From positions 1 to 8,690 of the forward strand of contig JABMNB010000482.1 of the NCBI GenBank assembly GCA_013205335.1: a DNA stretch of 8,690 bases. Direction: 5' to 3'. A program made the position numbers and the translations under genes. Positions 1 to 7,224 of the stretch are shown here, in pieces (the first letter of the stretch is position 1; each line of letters begins with the position of its first letter). The notes beneath the pieces were generated by a model. That model had not been told where the DNA came from and ran no database searches. It saw only the letters and a program-made list of their open reading frames with translations. This stretch comes from Rhodospirillales bacterium. Its GTDB lineage: Bacteria; Pseudomonadota; Alphaproteobacteria; Reyranellales; Reyranellaceae.

Positions 1-1161
1 ATCGTCTTTCAGCTCGCGCCGGAAACCGAGGCGCCGGCCGAGATGCACATGTTCTATCCGCAGCTCGGCGTGCTCAACATGGCGGAGAACGCCTGTCCTT
101 TGCTGCACAATTTCATCCCGTTGCGCGGCGCCGTGGCGCGCGATCCGCGCATCTGGGCCAAGTATATCGGCGATGCCATTGCGATGTACGGGCCGAAGAC
201 CATGGTGCTGATCGGCCAGCATCACTGGCCGACCTGGGGCAACTCGAAGATCATCGACTACCTCGAGGCGCAGCGCGATCTCTACAAGCACATCCACGAC
301 CAGACGCTGCGCTACATGAACCGCGGCTGGCGGCCGGCCGAGATCGCCGAGGTGATCGACCTGCCGCCGGGTCTCGCCGAGCGCTGGGCCGTGCGCGGCT
401 ACTACGGGTCGGTGAGCCACAATGTGAAGGCCGTCTATCAACGCTATCTGTCCTGGTACGACGCCAATCCCTGCAACCTGAACCCGCTGCCTCCGGCGCC
501 GGCGGCGCGGAAGTTCGTCGAGTACATGGGCGGTGCGGCCGCGGTGATCGAGCGCGCGCGCGCCGACTTCGCCAGGGGCGAGTTCCGCTGGGTGGCGCAG
601 GTCATGAAGGAGGTCGTCTACGCCGAGCCGGACAACAAGGAGGCCCGCGGGCTCTGCGCCAATGCGCTCGAGCAGATGGGCTACCAGGCGGAGTCGGCCA
701 CGTGGCGCAACGCCTTCCTTTACGGCGCGCAGGAGCTGCGCCACGGCGTCTTCCAGATGCCGGTGCGCCCCGGCATGGGCGCCGACACGCTCGCCGGGCT
801 CAGCAGCGACGTCTTCTTCGACCTGATTGCGATCCGCCTCGACCCGACGAAGGCGGCCGGACAGTCGCTGGTCGTCAACTGGCGCTTCACCGACCGCGAC
901 GAGACGCTGGTGCTGACGCTGAAGCACTGCACGCTCACGCATCGCATGGGCGAGACGGCGGCGAACGCCGACGTTTCCGTCACGACGACGCGTGCCACGA
1001 TGGACCAGATCGTCATGCGGAAGCTCACCATTCCCGACGCTCTGGCGAGCGGTGCGTTGAAGCTCGAAGGCGAGATCCCGAAGCTTGGTGCGCTGTTCGC
1101 GATGATGGATCCACCGGCAGGCATGATGTTCGAGATTCTCACGCCGGGAGAGGGCCGGTAG
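1..1161 (+). CDS. Alkyl/aryl sulfatase (BDS1/SdsA1-like), 3' part
   Basis: The protein is open from the first base of the window (386 residues seen), so the true start and the N-terminal half of the metallo-beta-lactamase domain, with its HxHxDH zinc motif, lie upstream. The family hydrolyses primary alkyl sulfates such as SDS to an alcohol plus sulfate. Visible parts, in window residue numbers, are: the end of the catalytic domain with TEAPAEM (9-15), AENACPLLHN (28-37) and QHHWPTWG (73-80), where E10, E29 and H74 are the likely metal-site residues by my recollection of SdsA1 spacing; the helical dimerisation domain, about 170-248; and the SCP2-like C-terminal domain that binds the alkyl chain, about 255-385. 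No truncation is visible inside the window. It lies directly upstream of an ABC importer on the same strand. Family assignment is firm; the exact substrate (primary or secondary alkyl sulfate, or another ester) is unknown. Confidence 0.92.
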   Translation: MVFQLAPETEAPAEMHMFYPQLGVLNMAENACPLLHNFIPLRGAVARDPRIWAKYIGDAIAMYGPKTMVLIGQHHWPTWGNSKIIDYLEAQRDLYKHIHDQTLRYMNRGWRPAEIAEVIDLPPGLAERWAVRGYYGSVSHNVKAVYQRYLSWYDANPCNLNPLPPAPAARKFVEYMGGAAAVIERARADFARGEFRWVAQVMKEVVYAEPDNKEARGLCANALEQMGYQAESATWRNAFLYGAQELRHGVFQMPVRPGMGADTLAGLSSDVFFDLIAIRLDPTKAAGQSLVVNWRFTDRDETLVLTLKHCTLTHRMGETAANADVSVTTTRATMDQIVMRKLTIPDALASGALKLEGEIPKLGALFAMMDPPAGMMFEILTPGEGR

Positions 1162-1171
1162 CGCGAAACGC

Positions 1172-1200
1172 TTGACAGAACCTCCCGCGGCCCCTGTGAT
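1172..1200 (+). promoter_or_regulatory. Putative sigma-70-type promoter for the importer operon
   Basis: A perfect -35 box TTGACA lies at 1172-1177. A 17-bp spacer separates it from TGTGAT at 1195-1200, which matches the -10 consensus at 4 of 6 positions. Transcription would begin near 1207, giving a leader of about 30 nt before ATG 1238. A small symmetric element, CCCT-N5-AGGG (1192-1204), overlaps the -10 box and could be an operator, but it is too short to claim. This is a consensus match only. Confidence 0.55.
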
Positions 1201-1226
1201 AGGGACAACAAATATTAGAAGTCTAT

Positions 1227-1233
1227 GGGAGGA
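1227..1233 (+). promoter_or_regulatory. Ribosome binding site deciding the binding-protein start
   Basis: GGGAGGA lies 4 nt before ATG 1238. It selects this ATG over an in-frame upstream TTG at 1172, which would add 22 non-signal residues and overlaps the -35 box. Confidence 0.75.
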
Positions 1234-1237
1234 ATTC

Positions 1238-2551
1238 ATGCTCAAGCGTAGAGCTGTCCATTTCTTGGGTGGGGCGGTCGCCGCCATCGCGGCGTTGGGC
1301 ATGGCGGTCTCCGCCCAGGCCCAGGAAAAGAAGATCAAGATCGGCGTCATCTACGATCTGACCGGACCGCTTGCCGGCGGTGGATCGGAACTGCAGTACG
1401 TCGGCGCCAAGATCATGATCGACAACTTCATCAAGCAGGGTGGGGTCGAGGGCTACAAGATCGAGGCAATCTACGCCGACGCGCAGAGCAAGCCGGACGT
1501 GGCCATCAACGAGGCGGTGCGCCTGATCGAGCAGGAGAAGGTCAACCTCCTCTTGGGGTTCTTTTCCTCGGCGCAATGCGTGCCCGTGGCGGCGCGTGTC
1601 GAGCAGCTCAAGAACTTCATGTGGATCACGACCTGCATTTCGACGAGCGTCGTCGAGAACAAGAACCTGAAGTACGTATTTCGACCCCAGGCGAGCGGCC
1701 AGCAGTTCGGCCTCATGGCCGCCGACATGATCGAGCAGAACGCCAAGGCGAAGTTCGGCAAGGAGCCGAAGGACATGCGCGTGGCGATCATCCACGAGGA
1801 CGGCGCGTACGGTGTCGACGTCGCCAAGGGCAACGAGGCGGGCTCCAAGAAGGCCGGCTTCAACATCGTCATGAAGGAAGGCTATTCGGCAACCGCGCCC
1901 GACCTGTCGGCACTGGTGACCAAGTTGAAGCGCGCCCGTCCCGACGTGATCTTCCACACCGGCTACAACCCCGACATCACGCTGTTTGCCCGCCAGGCGC
2001 GCGAGCAGGGTTTGAAGTTCGGCGCGCTGGTTGGTCATGGCGCGGGCTACGGCGTCTACGAGAAGCTCAAGGAGGGCATGGGCAACGATGTGAACTACGT
2101 GTTCAACATCGATCCGATCTCCATCTGGTTGGCCAACCAGGCGGCGCTCGATCCGAAGCTGCCGCCGGTGATCAAGATGGTCGGCGAGGAATTCGACAAG
2201 ATCAAGCCGGGCGTCGCCATCCGTTCGGCCCATGTCGGCATGGCCGCTTCCAATTCGTACGTGTTCTTCACCGAGGTCCTGCCGCGCGCGATCAAGAACC
2301 ATGGCGGGATCAGCTCGGACGCGCTGCGCAAGGCCGCCCTCGAGGTCGACATGCCGGAAGGCGGTACGATGCTGGGCTTCGGCGTGAAGTTCGCAGGCGA
2401 GGGCTCGCCGATCGCCGGCCAGAACGAGCGGTCGTTCCCGGTCATCATCCAGTATGTCGACGACAAGTCGTACGTGGTGTGGCCGAAGAGCCAGCAGCAG
2501 CGCGAACCGGTGCTGCCGCTGCCCAAGACCTCGGGCTTCAGCAACCAGTAG
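1238..2551 (+). CDS. ABC transporter periplasmic substrate-binding protein, LivK/Peripla_BP_6 family
   Basis: This 437-residue protein is the solute receptor of the importer encoded downstream. It starts with a classic Sec signal peptide: basic MLKRR, a hydrophobic stretch of about residues 8-25, and cleavage expected after AQA (26-28). The mature part begins KKIKIGVIYDLTGPLAG, the type I Leu/Ile/Val-binding-protein fold opening. It continues with the usual alternating lobes, including AIIHEDGAYGVDVAKG and the PDVIFHTGYNPD strand. It is longer than E. coli LivK (about 370 aa). The start is fixed by a strong ribosome site and the signal peptide. Homologues carry amino acids, amides, urea or aromatic and short acids, so the family does not fix the ligand. 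The neighbouring alkyl sulfatase suggests, but does not show, a ligand tied to sulfate-ester catabolism. Confidence 0.93.
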   Translation: MLKRRAVHFLGGAVAAIAALGMAVSAQAQEKKIKIGVIYDLTGPLAGGGSELQYVGAKIMIDNFIKQGGVEGYKIEAIYADAQSKPDVAINEAVRLIEQEKVNLLLGFFSSAQCVPVAARVEQLKNFMWITTCISTSVVENKNLKYVFRPQASGQQFGLMAADMIEQNAKAKFGKEPKDMRVAIIHEDGAYGVDVAKGNEAGSKKAGFNIVMKEGYSATAPDLSALVTKLKRARPDVIFHTGYNPDITLFARQAREQGLKFGALVGHGAGYGVYEKLKEGMGNDVNYVFNIDPISIWLANQAALDPKLPPVIKMVGEEFDKIKPGVAIRSAHVGMAASNSYVFFTEVLPRAIKNHGGISSDALRKAALEVDMPEGGTMLGFGVKFAGEGSPIAGQNERSFPVIIQYVDDKSYVVWPKSQQQREPVLPLPKTSGFSNQ

Positions 2552-2580
2552 GCCGCGGCTGCAACGAACGAGGGCGGGCC

Positions 2581-3354
2581 GTGCTGGTCGTCGAGGGTTT
2601 GGTCAAGCGTTTCGGCGGCTTCACGGCCGTTAACAACGTGTCGTTCAAGGTCGATCAGGGCGAGATTCTCGGCCTGATCGGCCCCAATGGCTCGGGCAAA
2701 AGCACCATCTTCAATATGCTGTCGGGCACGTTCCCGCCGACCTCCGGGTCGATCCGGTTTGGCGGCAAGGAGATCGCGGGCCTGCCGCCGTACCGCATCA
2801 TCAACAGCGGCGTCGGGCGTACGTTCCAGATTCCGCGGCCTTTTCGGCGCCTGACCATTTTCGAGAACGTGGCGCTGGCGGGCTATTATGGACAGGGCAG
2901 TCACAGCCTGGCCAAGGCCGAGGAAGCCGCCGAGCGGGCGCTCGACATGGTCGGCCTGCAGACCGATCGCGCCGCCAGCGTCGATGGGCTGGGAGCGGCC
3001 GGACTCAAGAAGCTGGAACTCGCCAAAGCGATCGCCACGGGCCCGAAGCTCCTGCTGGCCGACGAGAGCCTGGGAGGCCTCGACGAGACCGAGATGAATC
3101 AGGCCGCCGACATGCTGCGCAAGATTCGCACCGAACTCGGCATCACCATCATATGGGTCGAGCACATCATGGGGGTGCTGATGCGCGTGGTGGACCGCGT
3201 CATGGTGCTGGATCACGGCGAGAAAATCTCCGAGGGCCTGCCCAGCGCCGTGTCCCATGATCCCCGCGTGATCGAGGTCTATCTCGGCACCGACGCGCAC
3301 GCCACGCAGGCCACCGCCGCCGCTGCCGCGGGCGGCAGCCCGACCACGCGCTGA
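2581..3354 (+). CDS. livG: ABC transporter ATP-binding protein, LivG type
   Basis: This 257-residue cytoplasmic ATPase powers the importer together with the LivF-like subunit. It starts at GTG 2581 with GAGGG (2570-2574) six bases upstream; no ATG fits as well. Walker A is GPNGSGKST (34-42), the Q-loop glutamine is Q83, Walker B is KLLLADES with D161 and E162, the D-loop is GGLD (165-168), and the switch histidine is H195 in WVEHIM. The signature segment reads LGAAGLKKLELAKA (137-150) rather than LSGGQ. Related alphaproteobacterial LivG proteins, as I recall them, carry similarly degenerate signatures. The protein ends in an Ala/Thr-rich tail (about 236-257) that is probably flexible. It lies 29 bp after the binding protein and 13 bp before the second ATPase. 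LivG is a family label; the transported substrate is unproven. Confidence 0.92.
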   Translation: MLVVEGLVKRFGGFTAVNNVSFKVDQGEILGLIGPNGSGKSTIFNMLSGTFPPTSGSIRFGGKEIAGLPPYRIINSGVGRTFQIPRPFRRLTIFENVALAGYYGQGSHSLAKAEEAAERALDMVGLQTDRAASVDGLGAAGLKKLELAKAIATGPKLLLADESLGGLDETEMNQAADMLRKIRTELGITIIWVEHIMGVLMRVVDRVMVLDHGEKISEGLPSAVSHDPRVIEVYLGTDAHATQATAAAAAGGSPTTR

Positions 3355-3367
3355 CGGGGCGGCGACA

Positions 3368-4072
3368 ATGCTCGAACTCCGATCGATCGACGCCGGCTAC
3401 GGCAGGTTCCAGGCGCTGTTCGGCGTCGACCTCGACGTCAAGGCGGGTGAGGCTGTGGGCGTCATCGGCCCCAACGGCGCCGGGAAGACGACACTGATGC
3501 GCGTGATCTCCGGCCTGATCCGCCCGACCAAGGGGTCGATCAGTATGCAGGGCACCGACGTACTGGCAACCGCGGCGCATCGCATCGTCGGCCTCGGCAT
3601 TGCGCATGTGCCGGAGAACCGCCGCCTTTTTCCGCGACTCAGTGTCGAGGACAATCTGCGCATGGGCGCCTACATGCCCGAGGCGCGGGCGCGCTATCGC
3701 GAGCGCATGGACTTCGTGTTCGACCTGTTCCCGCGCATGAAGGAGCGGCGCAACCAGCTGGCCGGCACGATGTCGGGCGGCGAGCAGCAGATGTGCGCCA
3801 TAGGCCGCGCGCTGATGAGCGACCCCAAGCTGCTGCTGCTCGACGAGCCGTCAGCCGGCCTGGCGCCCGTCGTGGTGCAGCAGGTGTTCGAACTGGTGAA
3901 ACGCATCCGGGCCGGTGGTCTCACGGTGCTCATCGTCGAGCAGAACGTGCAGCAGGTGCTGAAGGTCGTGGACCGCGCCTATCTCCTGGAGGCCGGCTCC
4001 ATTCGTGCCTCCGGCGCATCGGCCGATCTGCTGGCGGACGATTCCATCCGGCAAGCGTATCTCGGCGTTTAG
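3368..4072 (+). CDS. livF: ABC transporter ATP-binding protein, LivF type
   Basis: This 234-residue protein is the second ATPase of the importer and is of normal LivF length. Walker A is GPNGAGKTT (34-42), the signature is MSGGEQQM (135-142), Walker B is LLLLDEP with D159 and E160, and the D-loop is SAGLAP. The switch position is Q192 in VEQN instead of histidine, which is normal for LivF proteins. The Q-loop neighbourhood reads VPENRRLFPRLSVEDNL (81-97), where many homologues have VPEGR. The ATG at 3368 follows a purine-rich GGGGCGGCGACA leader. The canonical signature here and the degenerate one in the LivG partner imply an asymmetric ATPase pair with one canonical site. The gene ends 8 bp before the first permease. 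Confidence 0.93.
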   Translation: MLELRSIDAGYGRFQALFGVDLDVKAGEAVGVIGPNGAGKTTLMRVISGLIRPTKGSISMQGTDVLATAAHRIVGLGIAHVPENRRLFPRLSVEDNLRMGAYMPEARARYRERMDFVFDLFPRMKERRNQLAGTMSGGEQQMCAIGRALMSDPKLLLLDEPSAGLAPVVVQQVFELVKRIRAGGLTVLIVEQNVQQVLKVVDRAYLLEAGSIRASGASADLLADDSIRQAYLGV

Positions 4073-4080
4073 GTGAGGCG

Positions 4081-4953
4081 ATGATGGAAATTTTCGACAT
4101 CTACCTGCTCGAGGCGCTGGTCAACGGCATCCTGCTGGGCGGGGTCCTGGCGCTGCTGGCGCTCGGCCTGAACCTGATCTTCGGCGTGATCGACGTGACC
4201 TGGATCTGCTACGCCGAGCTGGTGATGATCGGCATGTACGGCATGTATTACCTGTTCTCCGTCTATCATCTGCCGTACTGGGTGGCGGCACCGCTCTGCA
4301 TCCTGCTGGTCGCGGCACTTGGGGCGGCGCTGCACTTCCTGGTGATCGAGCCGCTGCTGGGGGCGCCGCCGATCAACCAGCTGCTCGCCACTGGCGGCGT
4401 TCTGTTCGTGCTGCAGAGCTTCGCGACGGTGGCTTTCGGTATCGACTTCCGCAATCTCGGCATCCGTCTGCCGGTGCTGGCGCTGGGCGAGATGCATTTC
4501 AGCTATGCCCGCCTGCTGGCGTTCGGGGCGGCGCTGGTCGGCATGGTCGCTGTCTATCTCTTCATGACGCGGACCTACACCGGCACGGCGATCCGCGCGA
4601 TCGCGCAGGACCGCCAGATCATGGCGCTGATGGGTGTCGACACGAAGAAAATCTACCTCATCACTTCGGCCCTCGGCGGCGGGCTGGCCGGGCTCGCAGC
4701 CTGCCTGCTGGTGCTGCAGTACGACGTCCACCCCTTCGTCGGCCTGTCGTTCGGGCCGATCACCTTCCTGATCTGTGTGCTGGGCGGGCTTGGCAATTTC
4801 GTCGGCGGCTTCGTTGCCGCCTTCCTGTTCGCCGAGATCATCTCGCTCGGCGGCCTCTTCTCCGACCTCGAATGGGGCTACGTGCTGGCCTTCGCCTTCT
4901 TCATCGTCATGATGTTCGTCCGGCCCGCCGGCCTGCTGGCGAAGCGCTCATGA
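4081..4953 (+). CDS. livH: ABC transporter inner-membrane permease, LivH type
   Basis: This 290-residue multi-pass membrane protein (BPD_transp_2 family) forms half of the import channel. Hydrophobic segments lie around residues 8-36, 42-62, 65-90, 99-118, 142-162, 192-214, 222-255 and 263-282. The cytoplasmic coupling (EAA-like) loop is AIRAIAQDRQIMALMGVD (170-187). The early LivH motif, usually like NFAHGEL, reads WICYAELVM (41-49) here, a notable departure that may reflect a different substrate. Two adjacent ATG codons (4081 and 4084) follow AGGTGAGG (4071-4078); the second has the more usual spacing, so the product may be one residue shorter. The last bases overlap the next permease start by 4 bp. 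Confidence 0.92.
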   Translation: MMEIFDIYLLEALVNGILLGGVLALLALGLNLIFGVIDVTWICYAELVMIGMYGMYYLFSVYHLPYWVAAPLCILLVAALGAALHFLVIEPLLGAPPINQLLATGGVLFVLQSFATVAFGIDFRNLGIRLPVLALGEMHFSYARLLAFGAALVGMVAVYLFMTRTYTGTAIRAIAQDRQIMALMGVDTKKIYLITSALGGGLAGLAACLLVLQYDVHPFVGLSFGPITFLICVLGGLGNFVGGFVAAFLFAEIISLGGLFSDLEWGYVLAFAFFIVMMFVRPAGLLAKRS

Positions 4954-5921
4954 ACACCCGTCTCGCCTGGGCTGTCGGCCTGACGGCGCTGGTCGCGCTG
5001 CCCTTCGCCTATCGCGACCCCTACCATCTGCATATCATGGTGCTGATCCTCATCTGGTCGTTCGCCTACACGTCGTGGTCGATAATGGGTCGTTTCGGAC
5101 TGGTGTCGCTGGGCCATGGCGGCTTCATGGGCGTCGGCGCCTATGTGACGACGCTCTTGTGGAATCATCTCGGCGTCTCGCCCTGGATCGGCATCCCGGT
5201 CGCCATGCTCTGCGCCGGCGCGCTGGCCCTGGTCGTGGCCTACCCGTGCTTCCGCTTCCGCATCACCGGCCACTATTTCGCGCTGGTGACACTCGCTCTG
5301 TCGGGCATCGTGCTGCAGATCATCATCGCGACCCGCGACTATACCGGCGGTTCGCTGGGGTACACACCGGAGCGCACCAAGGGCAGCCATATCCTTGCCT
5401 TGCAGTTCGATGACAAGATCGTCTGGTACCTGATCGCGCTCGGGGTATGGGCTGGCGGCCTGGCGGTATGGTACTGGATCGATCGCAGCATGAGCCGGTA
5501 CGCGATGGAGGCGATCTCGGAAGACGAGGACGCTGCGGCGGCCGCAGGCGTCAACGTAACGGCCGAGAAGCTGCGCATCACCGTGATCAGCGCCGTCATG
5601 ACGGCGTTGGCGGGCGCACTCTACGGCCAATATCAGATGTTCATCTCACCCGATACCGTGAGCGGAATCGCGGTCTCGCTGCAGATGGTGTTCGCGGCCG
5701 TGGTGGGTGGAATCTACGTGGCGCTGGGACCGACGATCGGCGCCATAATCACCATCATGCTGGCCGAGGTCCTGCGTGTCGGCTTCGGAACCAAGGCCGT
5801 CGGCTGGGACAATCTGGTCTACGGCGTGCTGCTTGTCCTGTTCATCATCTTCCTGCCGAAGGGCATTCTGGGCAGCTTGCTCGCGTGGGTGAAGTCACCT
5901 CGCAAGCACCGGGATGGGTGA
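4950..5921 (+). CDS. livM: ABC transporter inner-membrane permease, LivM type
   Basis: This 323-residue protein is the second channel subunit. The ATGA overlap with the first permease gene (4950-4953) fixes the start and implies translational coupling. Family features include the N-terminal hydrophobic pair (about 5-45), SLGHGGFMGVGAYVTTLL (53-70), the coupling loop EAISEDEDAAAAAGVNV (187-203), a GIYVALGPTIGA segment (254-265), and the closing GVLLVLFIIFLPKGILG (292-308), which is typical of LivM C-termini. The tail is basic and cytoplasmic. Its final codons overlap the ATG of the GMC remnant by 8 bp (5914-5921), suggesting that an intact oxidoreductase was once co-translated with the importer. 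Confidence 0.92.
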   Translation: MNTRLAWAVGLTALVALPFAYRDPYHLHIMVLILIWSFAYTSWSIMGRFGLVSLGHGGFMGVGAYVTTLLWNHLGVSPWIGIPVAMLCAGALALVVAYPCFRFRITGHYFALVTLALSGIVLQIIIATRDYTGGSLGYTPERTKGSHILALQFDDKIVWYLIALGVWAGGLAVWYWIDRSMSRYAMEAISEDEDAAAAAGVNVTAEKLRITVISAVMTALAGALYGQYQMFISPDTVSGIAVSLQMVFAAVVGGIYVALGPTIGAIITIMLAEVLRVGFGTKAVGWDNLVYGVLLVLFIIFLPKGILGSLLAWVKSPRKHRDG

Positions 5922-6204
5922 GTTCGATTTTGTCGTCGTAGGGGCGGGGTCCGCTGGTGGCCCCATCGTAGACCGCCTGACGGCAAGGCGGCGCCCGTCC
6001 TGCTGCTCGAGGCCGGGCCGGCGCCATATGGGGCACGACCGCGGATCGCTGGTCGATCCCCAGCTTCGAGTGCATGGAATCGCCGGATTGCGAATCGCCG
6101 ATGCTACGGTGATGCCGACCCTGGTTTCGGGCAACACCAACGCGGCCTGCATGATGATCGGCGAAAAGGCTTCAGGCCTGAGTCTGGCCGACGCGCAGCG
6201 ATAG
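5914..6204 (+). pseudogene. GMC-family FAD oxidoreductase remnant, internally deleted and frameshifted
   Basis: A 96-codon open frame carries both ends of a GMC oxidoreductase that is normally about 500-560 residues. Residues 1-23 include DFVVVGAGSAGG, the Rossmann GxGxxG for FAD. Bases 5979-6026, read in a different frame, give DGKAAPVLLLEAGPAP, the expected next strand of the fold, so a frameshift lies near 5978-5985. From about 6028 the original frame resumes with MGHDRGSLVDP, then LRVHGIAGLRIADATVMP and SGNTNAACMMIGEKA, the conserved GMC C-terminus. Everything between (substrate domain, catalytic histidine region) is missing, with the deletion joint near 6015-6030. The family includes choline, glucose and AlkJ-type alcohol dehydrogenases, so the parent could have oxidised an alcohol. 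The remnant can hardly be catalytic. Its 3' end overlaps the convergent cyclase gene by 33 bp. Confidence 0.88.
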
Positions 6205-7224
6205 CACGGCAATTTCCAGCGGCGCGTCCCGGCCGCGGATCGTCAGCGTCGGCAGCCGCTCGGCCTGCAGGTCGGGCGGAAGGCGGACCTGGGCCAGCAA
6301 CTCGGCAGACACCAATACGTCAAGACCGAGACTCTTGCAGGCTTCGAGCAGACGCGCGGCCACGTTCAGCGTGTCGCCGACATAGGCGATCTCGCGGCGG
6401 ACGTCGCCGATTTCGCCGGCGACGATCTCGCCGCAATGCAGGGCCGCCCGGAACTCGGGAACCGCCCCGAACCGGTCGCGGTAGCGCGCAGCATTGCGGG
6501 CGATGTTTTGGCGGGCGAGGAACGGGCAGGCGAGACAGTCGCCCTCTTTGAGCGCGGGCCCCGCGGGCCAGGTGAGGATCACCTCATCGCCCACGTACTT
6601 GTGGATTTCCGCATCGCATTCGATCGCGGCGTCGGCGACATCGCGGAAGAAGGCGTTTAGCAGCTCGTGGAAGCGGATCGCGCCCAGTTTCTCCGCAAGC
6701 CCGGTCGAATCCTTCATGTCGATCAGCAGGAACGCCTTCTGCTCGCTTCGGGGCCGGGCATAGCGCCCGACCAACAGGTGCTTCAGTGTGCCGAAGCCCA
6801 GCAGGCGGCCCGTCTCGACGACGAGGTTGCCGAACACCGACATGCCGATGGCGAAAAGGACTGAATTGCGAAAGATCGAATCGAAGATAGTGACCCGTGG
6901 GGTGCCGATCGACATCAGGAGGCGCGACAGGATCAGGCCGGCGACGATGACGACGCAATAGAACGCGACCTTGACGAGGAAATAGCCGGCAAGCGGCAGG
7001 CGACGCATCCAGCCAAGCGAGTTGATGCGCGCGCGGCGCACTTCGAAGACCGTGATCGGCGTGGCGATCAGCAGCGACGTGAGTATGCCCTGCAGGACGC
7101 CCGTCAACAGGGGCTCCTCGGCGGGAGCCACGGCCTGGCCGAAGTAGGCGCTGAGAACGGCACTGGCCAGGCTGATCCATAAGATGATCCGCCATTCGCG
7201 GCGGTTGCGCCGCGACATCGTCAT
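6172..7224 (-). CDS. Membrane-bound class III adenylate cyclase
   Basis: This 350-residue protein would make cAMP at the cytoplasmic face of the inner membrane. The N-terminal half holds about four hydrophobic spans (roughly 13-29, 39-59, 79-100, 117-135) and no recognised sensor domain. The catalytic domain (about 160-340) has both metal aspartates, D169 in FLLIDM and D213 in KYVGDE. It also has K209 and D284 at the adenine-recognition positions, and N287 and R291 of GDTLNVAARL at the transition-state positions. All key residues are therefore present, and ATP rather than GTP use is expected. The start at 7224 is preferred over ATG 7218 because it forms an ATGA overlap with the stop of the upstream dehydratase remnant, implying coupling. 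With the front of that upstream gene lost, its normal promoter may be lost too. Confidence 0.9.
   Translation of the reverse strand: MTMSRRNRREWRIILWISLASAVLSAYFGQAVAPAEEPLLTGVLQGILTSLLIATPITVFEVRRARINSLGWMRRLPLAGYFLVKVAFYCVVIVAGLILSRLLMSIGTPRVTIFDSIFRNSVLFAIGMSVFGNLVVETGRLLGFGTLKHLLVGRYARPRSEQKAFLLIDMKDSTGLAEKLGAIRFHELLNAFFRDVADAAIECDAEIHKYVGDEVILTWPAGPALKEGDCLACPFLARQNIARNAARYRDRFGAVPEFRAALHCGEIVAGEIGDVRREIAYVGDTLNVAARLLEACKSLGLDVLVSAELLAQVRLPPDLQAERLPTLTIRGRDAPLEIAVLSLRVGQTQA

Noticed and set aside
1172..1237. Upstream TTG start extending the binding protein by 22 residues
   Set aside because: It would bury the signal peptide and coincide with the -35 box; a strong ribosome site precedes ATG 1238.
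1223..2302. Long minus-strand open frame (about 359 codons) opposite the binding-protein gene
   Set aside because: It is a high-GC antisense shadow: low-complexity Arg/His/Asp/Leu-rich translation with no domain, while the plus strand carries an unmistakable protein.
1576..2580. Upstream in-frame extension of the livG reading frame
   Set aside because: It is an Arg-rich out-of-frame reading of the binding-protein gene. The ABC ATPase fold starts at GTG 2581 with its own ribosome site.
2095..3300. Minus-strand open frame of about 401 codons across livK/livG
   Set aside because: The translation has no family features and lies opposite two clear ABC transporter genes.
3941..3949. Missing switch histidine (Gln in VEQN) in the LivF subunit
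   Set aside because: Glutamine at this position is normal for LivF-type ATPases, so it is not a defect.
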